This document shows, one piece after another, positions 45,464 to 53,294 of a stretch of DNA of 64,000 bases. The stretch's first letter is position 1, and every line of letters begins with the position of its first letter. The translations under genes were made by a program, and so were the position numbers. Below the pieces are notes generated by a model. That model searched no databases, was not told the origin of the DNA, and saw nothing but the letters and a program-made list of their open reading frames with translations. Source of the DNA: Ruegeria sp. EL01 (lineage in GTDB: Bacteria; Pseudomonadota; Alphaproteobacteria; Rhodobacterales; Rhodobacteraceae); the NCBI RefSeq assembly GCF_900313035.1, contig NZ_OMPS01000048.1, forward strand, positions 62,001 to 126,000, read 5' to 3'.

Positions 45464-46384
45464 GTGTCTCTTCGGTTTCGACAGCTGCAGGCCTTTCACG
45501 CGATCATGGAGACCGGAACCGTGACCGGTGCGGCGTCGGTGCTGGGTATTTCGCAACCGGGTATCAGCAACCTGCTTGCGCAGCTGGAACGTGAAACCCG
45601 CCTACCACTGTTCGAGCGGAACAAGGGGCGTCTGTTGCCAACCCCCGAGGCTGAGTTGTTGTACCGGGAGGTGGATACGGTCGTTCGGGGCCTAGATCAC
45701 GTGGCGCAGGCCGTGTCGGACTTGCAGAACAAACACCCCGGACAGTTGCAAGTTGCCTCGCCACATCTGCTGTCCTTCGGTTTCATGCCCCAAGAGATTG
45801 CCCGCTTTGCCAAGTCACGACCGAACCTGTCCGTCAGTTTCCAATCTCAATACTCCTCGAAAATTCAGGAATGGGTGACCTCTGGTCTGTTCGAGATCGG
45901 CATTATTGAAATGCCTGTTCTTCACGACACCCTGAACTATCAGGTTTTTCAATTCGAAACCCTTGCGACCTTTCCGGAAGACAGTCCCTTGGCCGCCTAT
46001 GATATCCTTACCCCTGAAATACTCGAGGACGAGCCCTTTATCGTCATGGGTCCTGAACATCAGACCCACCTCAAAACACGCGATATCTTTACGACGGCAG
46101 GGCGCACGTGGCGGACACAGATACATACGCATCTCTCTGAAAACCTGCTGAGCTTCGTCAAGCAAGGCATGGGTGTCGCCATGATCGATCCCTTTACCGT
46201 CACCTTCGACGGTGAAAGCGGATATCAAACCCGACCGTTCCGACCTGCAGTGATGCTGGACCTGGCGATCATCACCGCCAAGGGACGCCCCTTGTCCGCC
46301 ATCGCGCAGGAGTTTTTGGCCCAGTTGATCCCGTCAATCGAGTCTTACGCCACCCATTCCGAAACCGGCGCCGCCGCTTCGTGA
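45464..46384 (+). CDS. LysR-family regulator
   Basis: This 306-residue protein has the N-terminal LysR helix-turn-helix (FRQLQAFHAIMETGTVTGAASVLGISQPGISNLLAQLERETRLPLFERNKGR) and a C-terminal periplasmic-binding-like co-inducer domain. It is divergent from the enolase-superfamily/TRAP unit with a gap of 98 bases, the usual layout for a LysR gene that controls its neighbour. The start is a GTG with only a weak upstream purine stretch. Its 3' end overlaps the convergent ThDP-enzyme gene by 40 bases. The inducer is probably the transported substrate. Confidence 0.9.
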   Translation: MSLRFRQLQAFHAIMETGTVTGAASVLGISQPGISNLLAQLERETRLPLFERNKGRLLPTPEAELLYREVDTVVRGLDHVAQAVSDLQNKHPGQLQVASPHLLSFGFMPQEIARFAKSRPNLSVSFQSQYSSKIQEWVTSGLFEIGIIEMPVLHDTLNYQVFQFETLATFPEDSPLAAYDILTPEILEDEPFIVMGPEHQTHLKTRDIFTTAGRTWRTQIHTHLSENLLSFVKQGMGVAMIDPFTVTFDGESGYQTRPFRPAVMLDLAIITAKGRPLSAIAQEFLAQLIPSIESYATHSETGAAAS

Positions 46385-48039
46385 AGCGGCTGAGAATGGA
46401 TATCGACCAGTGTCGGCCCATCATGTTCCAGCGCCTGCTTCAGGACCTTGCGCAGGTCTTCGGGGTCTTTCACCGTCCAGGATTTGACACCAAAGGCCGA
46501 GGCAACCGCCGCATGATCGGTTCGATTGAAATCGACGTTGTAGTAGCGCTGACCAAACCCGGCATTCTGCCCAGCCTTGATCCAGCCAAACACCGAGTTT
46601 GAGAAGACGATCGAGGTGATTGGCATGTTGTGCCGCACCATCGTTTCAAACTCACCGCAGGCGAACCCAAAGGATCCATCGCCCATCACCGCCAACGTTT
46701 TGACCGAAGGCCGTCCGACATGCGCGCCCATCGCGGCCCCCAGCGAATAGCCCAAAGCGCCATGCGCGCGATTGGTGATGAAGTGCCTCCCCGGCTTCTG
46801 CCAGCGATAATGCGCGCTGAAATAGGGGCACGGAGTTCCCGGATCAGCGACAACAATCGCATCGTCATCCAGAACTTCCATCAAATCCGCCATCACACGT
46901 TCAGGCCGGATGGGTGTATCCCGACTTGCGGCGAGTGGGGCAAACGCCGCCATCTTGGCCTCCCACGCTGCAGTGGCTTTGGCTGCTCCGCCCAAACCGG
47001 GCAGATCCTTGCGGGCTTCCAAAGCGTGCGCGAAAGCTTCCATCGCCAGTCGCGCATCGGCGCAGATCGCCACCTCGGTCTGGTAATTCGCCCCGATCAC
47101 CATCGGGTCGCTGTCGATGTGAATGATCGTGGCATTCCGACCCGGGCTTCTCCACCGCTCGGTGGTGACGGATCCGGCGCGACAGCCGATGAACAACACG
47201 ACATCGGCCTGATCAACAACCGCGCGGGTTGCCGCTACTCCGCCGTTTGATCCAACAACACCCAAGGCCAGTGGATCGGTTTCGGCAATTGACCCCTGCC
47301 CCGACACTGTCGTGGCAACGGGCATGTCCAAGAGATGCGCAACGCGACGCAGCGCGTCTTCCGCACCGGACAGAACCGGACCGCCACCGCATACCACGAC
47401 CGCAGACTTGGCCTGCGCCAGAATCTCGGCTGCTGCCTCAACAGCATCCGGATCAGGCCCCGCTCGTTCAGCCGGATAACTGCGATGGCGTGCATCCGCC
47501 CAGATTTCGGCCTCGTCCACCGGCGCTTTCTGTGTGTCAAACGGCAAAGCCAAATGTGTCGCGCCGGGTGTTCCGGTTGTCATCGCCCGGAATGCGGCGC
47601 GCACCATCGCAGGCAAACGCGCGGCATCGTCCAGGGACGTGTTCCACTTGGCCAGCGGCTTAAACAACGCGGTCTGGTCAAGTTCGGTCAAAGGGTATTT
47701 TCCGCGGCTGGTTGTTGCCACATCAGAGGTGATTGCCAGAATTGGCACCGAGCTTTCGTTCGCTTCAATAACCCCCGGAAGGATGTAAGTCGCCCCACCC
47801 CCTGACGGCCCTTCGCAAACGCCTGGTTTGCCGGTTACGCGGGCATATCCATCGGCCATATAGGCCGCATGACGTTCATCCCGGGTCAGAATGTGTTGAA
47901 TTCCATGATCCATCTGCGCCAGCGCATCATAGAACGGCAATGTGGTATCGCCGCACAGACCAAACATATGCTTCACGCCGTGGGCTTCCAGCATGCGCAC
48001 CAAAGCCTCAGCTCCCGTCAGATAATTGGTCCCCGTCAT
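46345..48039 (-). CDS. ThDP-dependent enzyme, acetolactate-synthase-like
   Basis: This 564-residue protein has the three domains of the ThDP superfamily. The N-terminal domain has GVKHMFGLCGDTTLPFYDAL and the activating glutamate in RDERHAAYMADGYAR. A central domain includes IHIDSDPMVIG. The C-terminal domain carries the ThDP motif VMGDGSFGFACGEFETMVRHNMPITSIVFSN. No regulatory-subunit gene is adjacent, so it is unlikely to be the housekeeping acetolactate synthase; related enzymes include sulfoacetaldehyde acetyltransferase, oxalyl-CoA and glyoxylate carboligases. It is divergent from a GntR regulator and the operator at 48075-48086 lies between them. The substrate is unknown. Confidence 0.85.
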   Translation of the reverse strand: MTGTNYLTGAEALVRMLEAHGVKHMFGLCGDTTLPFYDALAQMDHGIQHILTRDERHAAYMADGYARVTGKPGVCEGPSGGGATYILPGVIEANESSVPILAITSDVATTSRGKYPLTELDQTALFKPLAKWNTSLDDAARLPAMVRAAFRAMTTGTPGATHLALPFDTQKAPVDEAEIWADARHRSYPAERAGPDPDAVEAAAEILAQAKSAVVVCGGGPVLSGAEDALRRVAHLLDMPVATTVSGQGSIAETDPLALGVVGSNGGVAATRAVVDQADVVLFIGCRAGSVTTERWRSPGRNATIIHIDSDPMVIGANYQTEVAICADARLAMEAFAHALEARKDLPGLGGAAKATAAWEAKMAAFAPLAASRDTPIRPERVMADLMEVLDDDAIVVADPGTPCPYFSAHYRWQKPGRHFITNRAHGALGYSLGAAMGAHVGRPSVKTLAVMGDGSFGFACGEFETMVRHNMPITSIVFSNSVFGWIKAGQNAGFGQRYYNVDFNRTDHAAVASAFGVKSWTVKDPEDLRKVLKQALEHDGPTLVDIHSQPLHEAAAPVSEWVA

Positions 48040-48074
48040 AGCCTGCGATTCCTTTTACAATAACTGCACACAAT

Positions 48075-48086
48075 ACTGTATACAGT
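48075..48086. promoter_or_regulatory. Palindromic GntR-type operator
   Basis: ACTGTATACAGT is a perfect 12-bp palindrome in the 74-bp gap between the ThDP-enzyme gene and the GntR gene, within A+T-rich DNA. FCD-type GntR proteins often bind short palindromes of this kind with a TA-rich centre. It probably lets the adjacent regulator control both directions. Confidence 0.65.
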
Positions 48087-48113
48087 TTTGTATATTGATT
48101 TCAAGATTGACCT

Positions 48114-48848
48114 GTGGCACCTGTAGCGCAACGGAAGCAGGCGGGTTTCATGGCAGGTCCACGGGTTGATGATATCTATGATCAGGTAAAGGCGATGGCT
48201 GTCTCATTTCGCCTGCGCCCGGGCGACCGCCTGAACGAAGTTGCGCTATCAAAAGAACTGGGCGTTAGCCGAACCCCCCTGCGCGAGGCGCTAAACCGAT
48301 TGGTTGCCGAGCGACTGTTCGACTTTCGCCCCGGACAGGGCTTTTTCTGCCGTCCGCTGACTGCCCAAAGCGTTTTCGACTTATTCGAACTGCGCGAAAT
48401 CATCGAAACGGCCGCCGTTCGTGCGGCCTGCGGGAAAGCTACGGATGATCAACTGGCGGACCTAAGAGCTGAGCTTTATGCGACCGGTATCGACATCACC
48501 GGTCTGACGGTTCAAGAGGCCGTTAGTCGGGACGAGGCATTTCACCTTCGGATCGCCCGTTTGTCCGGGAACGCCGAGCTATTGCAGACCCTGACACGGA
48601 TCAACGAACGCATTCGCTATATGCGCTGGATCTCAATGAGCCTTGATAGGGTTCAACGCTCGAAGGACGAACATAAGCGCGTGATGCAGGCCCTCCTGAA
48701 CCGCGATGCGGATGAGGCAGCGCGTGTCTTGGGCGCGCATATTACCAAGCGTATGGATCAGGTGCAGGAGGCCGTGCGTTACGGCATCTCCAGCATCTAC
48801 ATGGAAGGGTCCGACGATATCTCGGCCCGTATCATCGAGGAAGCGTAG
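48114..48848 (+). CDS. GntR-family regulator, FCD type
   Basis: This 244-residue regulator has an N-terminal winged helix (DDIYDQVKAMAVSFRLRPGDRLNEVALSKELGVSRTPLREALNRL) and an FCD ligand domain (VFDLFELREIIETAAVRAAC; RDEAFHLRIARLSGNAEL; DEHKRVMQALLNRDADEAARVLGAHI), whose Asp and His residues usually bind a metal and a small organic acid. The GTG at 48114 opens the frame; an ATG at 48150 with GGCGGG just upstream is a good alternative. It is followed three bases later by the racemase-family gene and faces the ThDP-enzyme gene. Confidence 0.9.
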   Translation: MAPVAQRKQAGFMAGPRVDDIYDQVKAMAVSFRLRPGDRLNEVALSKELGVSRTPLREALNRLVAERLFDFRPGQGFFCRPLTAQSVFDLFELREIIETAAVRAACGKATDDQLADLRAELYATGIDITGLTVQEAVSRDEAFHLRIARLSGNAELLQTLTRINERIRYMRWISMSLDRVQRSKDEHKRVMQALLNRDADEAARVLGAHITKRMDQVQEAVRYGISSIYMEGSDDISARIIEEA

Positions 48849-48851
48849 GGT

Positions 48852-49562
48852 ATGATCGCAAAAGGCGGCAAATCGATCTATGGCGCATCTGTTGGTATCC
48901 TTATGCTGGACGCCCAGTTTCCGCGCATTCCCGGCGACATGGGCAATGCGCTGACATGGCCGTTTCCGGTGCTCTATCATATCGTTCGGGATGCTTCACC
49001 CGATCTGGTGGTCCGTCACCGGGCCGAAGGCATGCTGGACGCTTTCATCGACGCGGCTCAGGATCTGGTCAAGGATGGGGTGGACGGGATTACCACCAAT
49101 TGCGGCTTCCTGTCCCTGTTCCAGACCGAGCTGACCGAGGCTGTACCGGTGCCCGTTGCCACGTCCTCGCTTATGCAGGTTGAAATGGTAAACCGTGTCT
49201 TGCCCGCCGGACAACGTGCCGGAATTCTGACCATTTCAGCTCGTGCGTTGAGCAACGACCACCTGCAAAGCGCTCGGGTCCCCGAAGGCACGCCAATTGG
49301 CACCACCGAAGGTGGACAGGAATTCACCCGCGCCGTCCTAGGAAACGAAATGGTATTGGATGTGGACAAAGCACGCGCTGACAATGTCGAAGCTGCGCTT
49401 GCCCTGAAATCAGACAATCCTGACCTTGGGGCGATAGTTTTGGAATGCACAAATATGTGCCCCTACGCTGCGGACATTCAACACGCGACGGGGTTGCCAG
49501 TGTTTTCCATTGTGACATTTGTCAGCTGGTTTCAGGCCGGTCTTGTTCCGGCGAAGTACTGA
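48852..49562 (+). CDS. Aspartate/glutamate racemase-family protein
   Basis: This 236-residue protein belongs to the Asp/Glu/hydantoin racemase superfamily. The two catalytic cysteines are seen in GITTNCGFLSLFQ and VLECTNMCPYAADIQ. The superfamily includes racemases and also decarboxylases and isomerases such as maleate isomerase, so the name does not fix the reaction. It begins three bases after the GntR gene and is probably co-transcribed. In this neighbourhood of an amino-acid-type TRAP system it may isomerise or racemise a carboxylic acid intermediate. Confidence 0.8.
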   Translation: MIAKGGKSIYGASVGILMLDAQFPRIPGDMGNALTWPFPVLYHIVRDASPDLVVRHRAEGMLDAFIDAAQDLVKDGVDGITTNCGFLSLFQTELTEAVPVPVATSSLMQVEMVNRVLPAGQRAGILTISARALSNDHLQSARVPEGTPIGTTEGGQEFTRAVLGNEMVLDVDKARADNVEAALALKSDNPDLGAIVLECTNMCPYAADIQHATGLPVFSIVTFVSWFQAGLVPAKY

Positions 49563-49980
49563 CGCTGCTCGCCATGGCTGACGCCACACACGCCTTTCAG
49601 GAAAGTGAATGAATTGAGGCCCAAACTACAATTTCGGGCTCGCTTCGAAGGGCAGCAGCCAACCGTCGGAAGCCCCCTGCTTTCCGACGAACATGCAGCC
49701 AGCCACCCAAAGCCAAGCTGAGTTCGACCTGCCCTGCAACTGTTTCGAGAAGCTATCCAGTTCAGATTTCTTACCGCAAAGAGGCGTATGACTTGATTCT
49801 GTCAATCAAGGCTGCTTTGGTACAGCCTTAATTTCATGATGTATTTATCAATTTCAGCACCACCTTGTTTTTCACGCCTCAGGCACAGGTAAAAATGCCA
49901 ATGTGGTTGGGACTTTGTCACTATGCTAGTCTGACCACGCAATTATGGTAAACCAGAAGTCTCAAAAGGTTATTTTTTGA
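49563..49980. other. Intergenic stretch, no gene seen
   Basis: These 418 bases contain no convincing open frame. From about 49780 to 49980 the DNA is clearly A+T-richer than the surroundings, as expected for the promoter and leader of the following cyclase-like gene. No strong hairpin or RNA gene was recognised. Confidence 0.5.
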
Positions 49981-51762
49981 ATGGTAGGGTCTAAAGACAA
50001 CGAACTCACATTGCGTATTGCCGTTATTGCCTTTGCCGATGTAGCCAACTACTCGCGTCGCATTCGCGAAGATTTGGAAGGAACCGTGCAAGCGTGGACG
50101 ACGCTTCGCCAGCAGATCATTTACCCTACGGTGGAAACTGCTTCCGGCCGTGTTATTAACGAAGCCGGTGACGCAGCTTTAATTGAATTCCCCAGTGTTC
50201 GCACCGCAATCAACTGGGCGCTTGATGTTCAACGCTCAATGCGGGGCAAACGCAAATCTCACGCTGGTATGCGATTGCGTATAAGCATCAATGTCGACGA
50301 CGTATTGGATGATGGTGAAACGATCCAGTCAGACGGGGTCGTTGTCACGTCAAGGATTCACCAATTGGCGGCACCGGGTTCGGTTGTGGTTACACAATCG
50401 GTGCGCGACATTATCCGCACGCAACCCGGCCTGACTTTCCGTGGTCTCGGCGCACCTCAATTGAAGAACATCGACTTTCCTATTCGTGTCTACGCGGTGG
50501 AAGAACAAGCTGATGAACGCGGGCTGGTGCGTCCGCATGCGAATTGGTCAACACGTCCGACCCTGGCCGTTCTCCCGTTTGAAGTTTCTGGTGATGAAGA
50601 CCAACGATATTTTGGGGAAGGGATTACCGAGGATATCATCACGGGTGTGTCACGTAGCCGAGCCATGTTTGTTGTCGCTCGCAATTCTACCCTGCAGTTT
50701 TCCGAAGGTGACAAAAACTCCAAAGAAATCGCATCGGCGCTTGGAGTGAAATATTTACTCAACGGCTCTATTCGCCGACAGGGTGCGGTATTGCGCATCA
50801 ATACCGAACTGGTTGACGTTGATCGCGATCGCGCTATCTGGCGCGAACGATTTGACGGTGTTTCCGAGGATATTTTTTCGTTCCAGGATCAAATCGTATC
50901 CAGCATTGTTGCGACGCTGGAACCCAAGGTGCTCAACGCAGAAACGTCTAATCTGGGAACACGCGCTACAGAGAACCTCGATGCCTACGACTGCGTATTA
51001 CGTGCATTGTCGGAGCTCTACCTGGCAAACGGCGAAAGCTACCTGCGGGCGCGAGACTATCTAACGAAAGCGGTACAGCTCGATCCCGGATATGCTCAGG
51101 CGCATGCTTACCTTGCCTGGTGCCTTAACTTTGTCATGGCAGAAGGCGCTTCCAAGAACATTGCCGACGACCGCAACCTTGCCATTCAATGCGCCCGCCA
51201 GGCGCTCAACCTTGATCCGGAGGATGCACTTAACCTCGCAGTTCGCGCGCACATACTTGGCCTCCATGAACAATCCCCAAAAGACGCGGTGGAATTGCTG
51301 GACGAAGCGTTGCAGTTGAACGAGAACCTTCCTGTGGCCTGGGGTCTCAGCGCTACAAATCTTGCGTATTTGGGTAGTTACGAAGAAGCGCGGGATCGTT
51401 TGTTGAACGTCTGGCGGCTGACACCTTATGATCCTTTGAACTTTTTCTATCAGACAGCCGCAGGGCTAATTGAGTTTGTTGCAGGAGACTACGAACAGGC
51501 AATTACGCAGCTAAAGCGGGCCAATAGAAGAAAACCAAATTTTGTGGCTGGATTGCGCCTGCTCGCCGCCTCGTTGGGAAATAACGGGAACCTGGTCGAA
51601 GCGCGAGAGGTCGCTCAGAAACTCATGGAGCAGGATCCTGGTTTCTCGGTTCGGGATTTTGTGGCATGGTATCCCATACAAGCACCGGCCGCATTGGAGC
51701 AATTGGAGCAAGGTTTGATAGCAGCCGGATTACCACCGGTCCATGTTCGAGAAGGCTGTTAA
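49981..51762 (+). CDS. Class III cyclase-homology protein with FlgO/TolB-like and TPR regions
   Basis: This 593-residue protein has a cyclase homology domain (about 10-175), a middle part typical of these proteins (PTLAVLPFEVSGDEDQRYFGEGITEDIITGVSR ... VKYLLNGSIRRQG), and TPR-like helices from about 330 (LDPGYAQAHAYLAWCLNF; LDPEDALNLAVRAHILG). In the cyclase domain the metal aspartates Asp20 and Asp64 are present and Arg125 is kept, but the substrate-binding Asn expected near position 121 is Val (SDGVVVTSR). Activity is therefore doubtful; it may be a pseudo-cyclase that senses or scaffolds. The gene precedes the haloperoxidase-like gene by 98 bases on the same strand. Confidence 0.82.
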   Translation: MVGSKDNELTLRIAVIAFADVANYSRRIREDLEGTVQAWTTLRQQIIYPTVETASGRVINEAGDAALIEFPSVRTAINWALDVQRSMRGKRKSHAGMRLRISINVDDVLDDGETIQSDGVVVTSRIHQLAAPGSVVVTQSVRDIIRTQPGLTFRGLGAPQLKNIDFPIRVYAVEEQADERGLVRPHANWSTRPTLAVLPFEVSGDEDQRYFGEGITEDIITGVSRSRAMFVVARNSTLQFSEGDKNSKEIASALGVKYLLNGSIRRQGAVLRINTELVDVDRDRAIWRERFDGVSEDIFSFQDQIVSSIVATLEPKVLNAETSNLGTRATENLDAYDCVLRALSELYLANGESYLRARDYLTKAVQLDPGYAQAHAYLAWCLNFVMAEGASKNIADDRNLAIQCARQALNLDPEDALNLAVRAHILGLHEQSPKDAVELLDEALQLNENLPVAWGLSATNLAYLGSYEEARDRLLNVWRLTPYDPLNFFYQTAAGLIEFVAGDYEQAITQLKRANRRKPNFVAGLRLLAASLGNNGNLVEAREVAQKLMEQDPGFSVRDFVAWYPIQAPAALEQLEQGLIAAGLPPVHVREGC

Positions 51763-51860
51763 TTGGTGCAGTTCAATACAAGCTATCATTTCTAAGAAGG
51801 GGTTTATTTAACAATTTACCGGCTGACATGCCGAAAAGTCGACAGAGGGGTTTATTGATT

Positions 51861-53294
51861 ATGACATCTAGTGGTTCGCGTTCAGGTGCTGCAAACGGTC
51901 TTGGGGCCAGCCAAGGGCTGGGCCTGGGTCTGGGATTGGGCTCTTCTCAAGGACTGGGACTCGGGCTTGGCCTTGGGCTTGGTAACGGGCTTGGTCTTGG
52001 CAATAGTCTCGGGTTGGGCAATGGGCTTGGTCTCGGGTTGGGCAACGGGCTTGGTCTGGGCAACGGACTCGGGCTGGGCAATGGTCTTGGATTGGGCAAT
52101 GGTCTTGGCTTGGGGCTGGGGAATGGCGAAGGCGCAATACCCGTCGGCGCGGATGGCGGCATAGGTTTTGTAAGAAGCTACTATGCGACGCCAATTGAGT
52201 TGGCATTGCTGCCCTGGTCGCTGAACTTCACACCGGATAACGCGGGCGTCCCGCCATTCCCGCTGGAGTTCATGATCAGCCCCTATCAGGACGAGGGAAA
52301 GGCACCAGTTCTGGCCTGGACCACCGAAGACTGGGATCCTGCGCTGCGGTTCTGGACACTACCCTTTGATGACCACCTGACGGAGTGGCTTCGCGCTGCG
52401 GATCGGTCCGAACCGGCCACACTCGCAGCCCTTGAGTTTGCCGGGCAATGGAAAAAATGGCATCCAGACTTCTTCAATGATCAGGCTGGCGGTGGACAAG
52501 GCCCTGGCACCGAGACATGGGTAACAGGCGCTGATCTGGCCTGGCGATATGTTCTGGATAACAGCAACACGGATGCGCAGAAGAAGGCCAAGTCCGAAGC
52601 TGCCTTCGCAACCATTCAAGTCGAACTCGAAACGCTTAAGTATTACATGGAGGATGATCGCGCGAGCTACCTCGTAGAATGCGATGTGCAGGCTGATGGT
52701 CTGCCTGCCTATCTGATACACTTCCTTGGCGCGAACTCTTTTGATCACCCCTATACGCTCAAACTGATTGACCTTGGATTGGCGGTCGGGAACGTCGCCT
52801 ATATGTCCTACAAAGCACACTATGAGCGCGTGCGCCCGTCGATATTGATGCCGGGGCTGACAGTGCCGTTCGGGCCGCCAGCGCATCCGGCCTTCCCCAG
52901 CGGGCACTCCTTCCTGGCTTACTTCATCTCTCTGCTTTTGCTGGAGATCCCGGGAATCGCATTCCGCTACGGCGTGCAGGTTGGTCCCAATCCGGGCAAC
53001 GGAGATCTGCTTGGTAAGCCCGACCTTAGCTATATGATGCAAGCGGTGAACGACATTCACTCTCCGCTGTTGCAAATTGCGAACAGAATTGCGGTCAACC
53101 GCGAACGCATAGGCGTGCATTACCCCAGCGACTCTTCCGCGTCGCGCCATCTTGCATCGAATATCTGGTCAGACATCATGGCGAACGACATCATCTGCCC
53201 GACGGTTCACACGATCCTATCGCACGCCAAAAGCGAGTGGCCAGCAGGTTGGGCCGATGTGGATGTTCAGGTCGTTCCAGCGCCCGGTCCCTAA
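51861..53294 (+). CDS. Vanadium haloperoxidase/PAP2-like enzyme with Gly-Leu repeat region
   Basis: This 477-residue protein has the three PAP2/vanadium-haloperoxidase motifs in order: K318 and R325-P326 (KX6RP in YKAHYERVRP), PSGH at 346-349, and R414/H420/D424 (RX5HX3D). These residues bind phosphate or vanadate. Residues about 13-90 are a low-complexity run of GLGLG and NGLGLG units. No signal peptide is evident, so the location is uncertain. I take the ATG at 51861, ten bases after a GAGGGG stretch; an ATG at 51828 is an alternative. The haloperoxidase-like branch is suggested by length and by the C-terminal domain reading HPAFPSGHSFLAYF; a phosphatase cannot be excluded. It ends 4 bp into the convergent metallopeptidase-like gene. 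Confidence 0.82.
   Translation: MTSSGSRSGAANGLGASQGLGLGLGLGSSQGLGLGLGLGLGNGLGLGNSLGLGNGLGLGLGNGLGLGNGLGLGNGLGLGNGLGLGLGNGEGAIPVGADGGIGFVRSYYATPIELALLPWSLNFTPDNAGVPPFPLEFMISPYQDEGKAPVLAWTTEDWDPALRFWTLPFDDHLTEWLRAADRSEPATLAALEFAGQWKKWHPDFFNDQAGGGQGPGTETWVTGADLAWRYVLDNSNTDAQKKAKSEAAFATIQVELETLKYYMEDDRASYLVECDVQADGLPAYLIHFLGANSFDHPYTLKLIDLGLAVGNVAYMSYKAHYERVRPSILMPGLTVPFGPPAHPAFPSGHSFLAYFISLLLLEIPGIAFRYGVQVGPNPGNGDLLGKPDLSYMMQAVNDIHSPLLQIANRIAVNRERIGVHYPSDSSASRHLASNIWSDIMANDIICPTVHTILSHAKSEWPAGWADVDVQVVPAPGP
51897..52131 (+). repeat. In-frame Gly-Leu-Gly-Asn coding repeat
   Basis: About 235 bases of degenerate tandem units, mainly of 18 and 24 bases, encode GLG(L)G and NGLGLG units. Codons vary between copies (ggc/ggg/ggt, ctt/ctc/ttg), so the protein pattern is preserved more strictly than the DNA. 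Such repeats can expand or contract by slippage in multiples of three without breaking the frame. Confidence 0.85.

Noticed and set aside
51897..52131. Tandem repeat considered as a CRISPR array or non-coding satellite
   Set aside because: Units are degenerate, have no spacers, and stay in frame inside a coding region giving GLG/NGLGLG peptides.
52359..53150. 263-codon minus-strand open frame opposite the haloperoxidase-like gene
   Set aside because: It lies fully within the motif-bearing PAP2 domain on the other strand and shows no family features.
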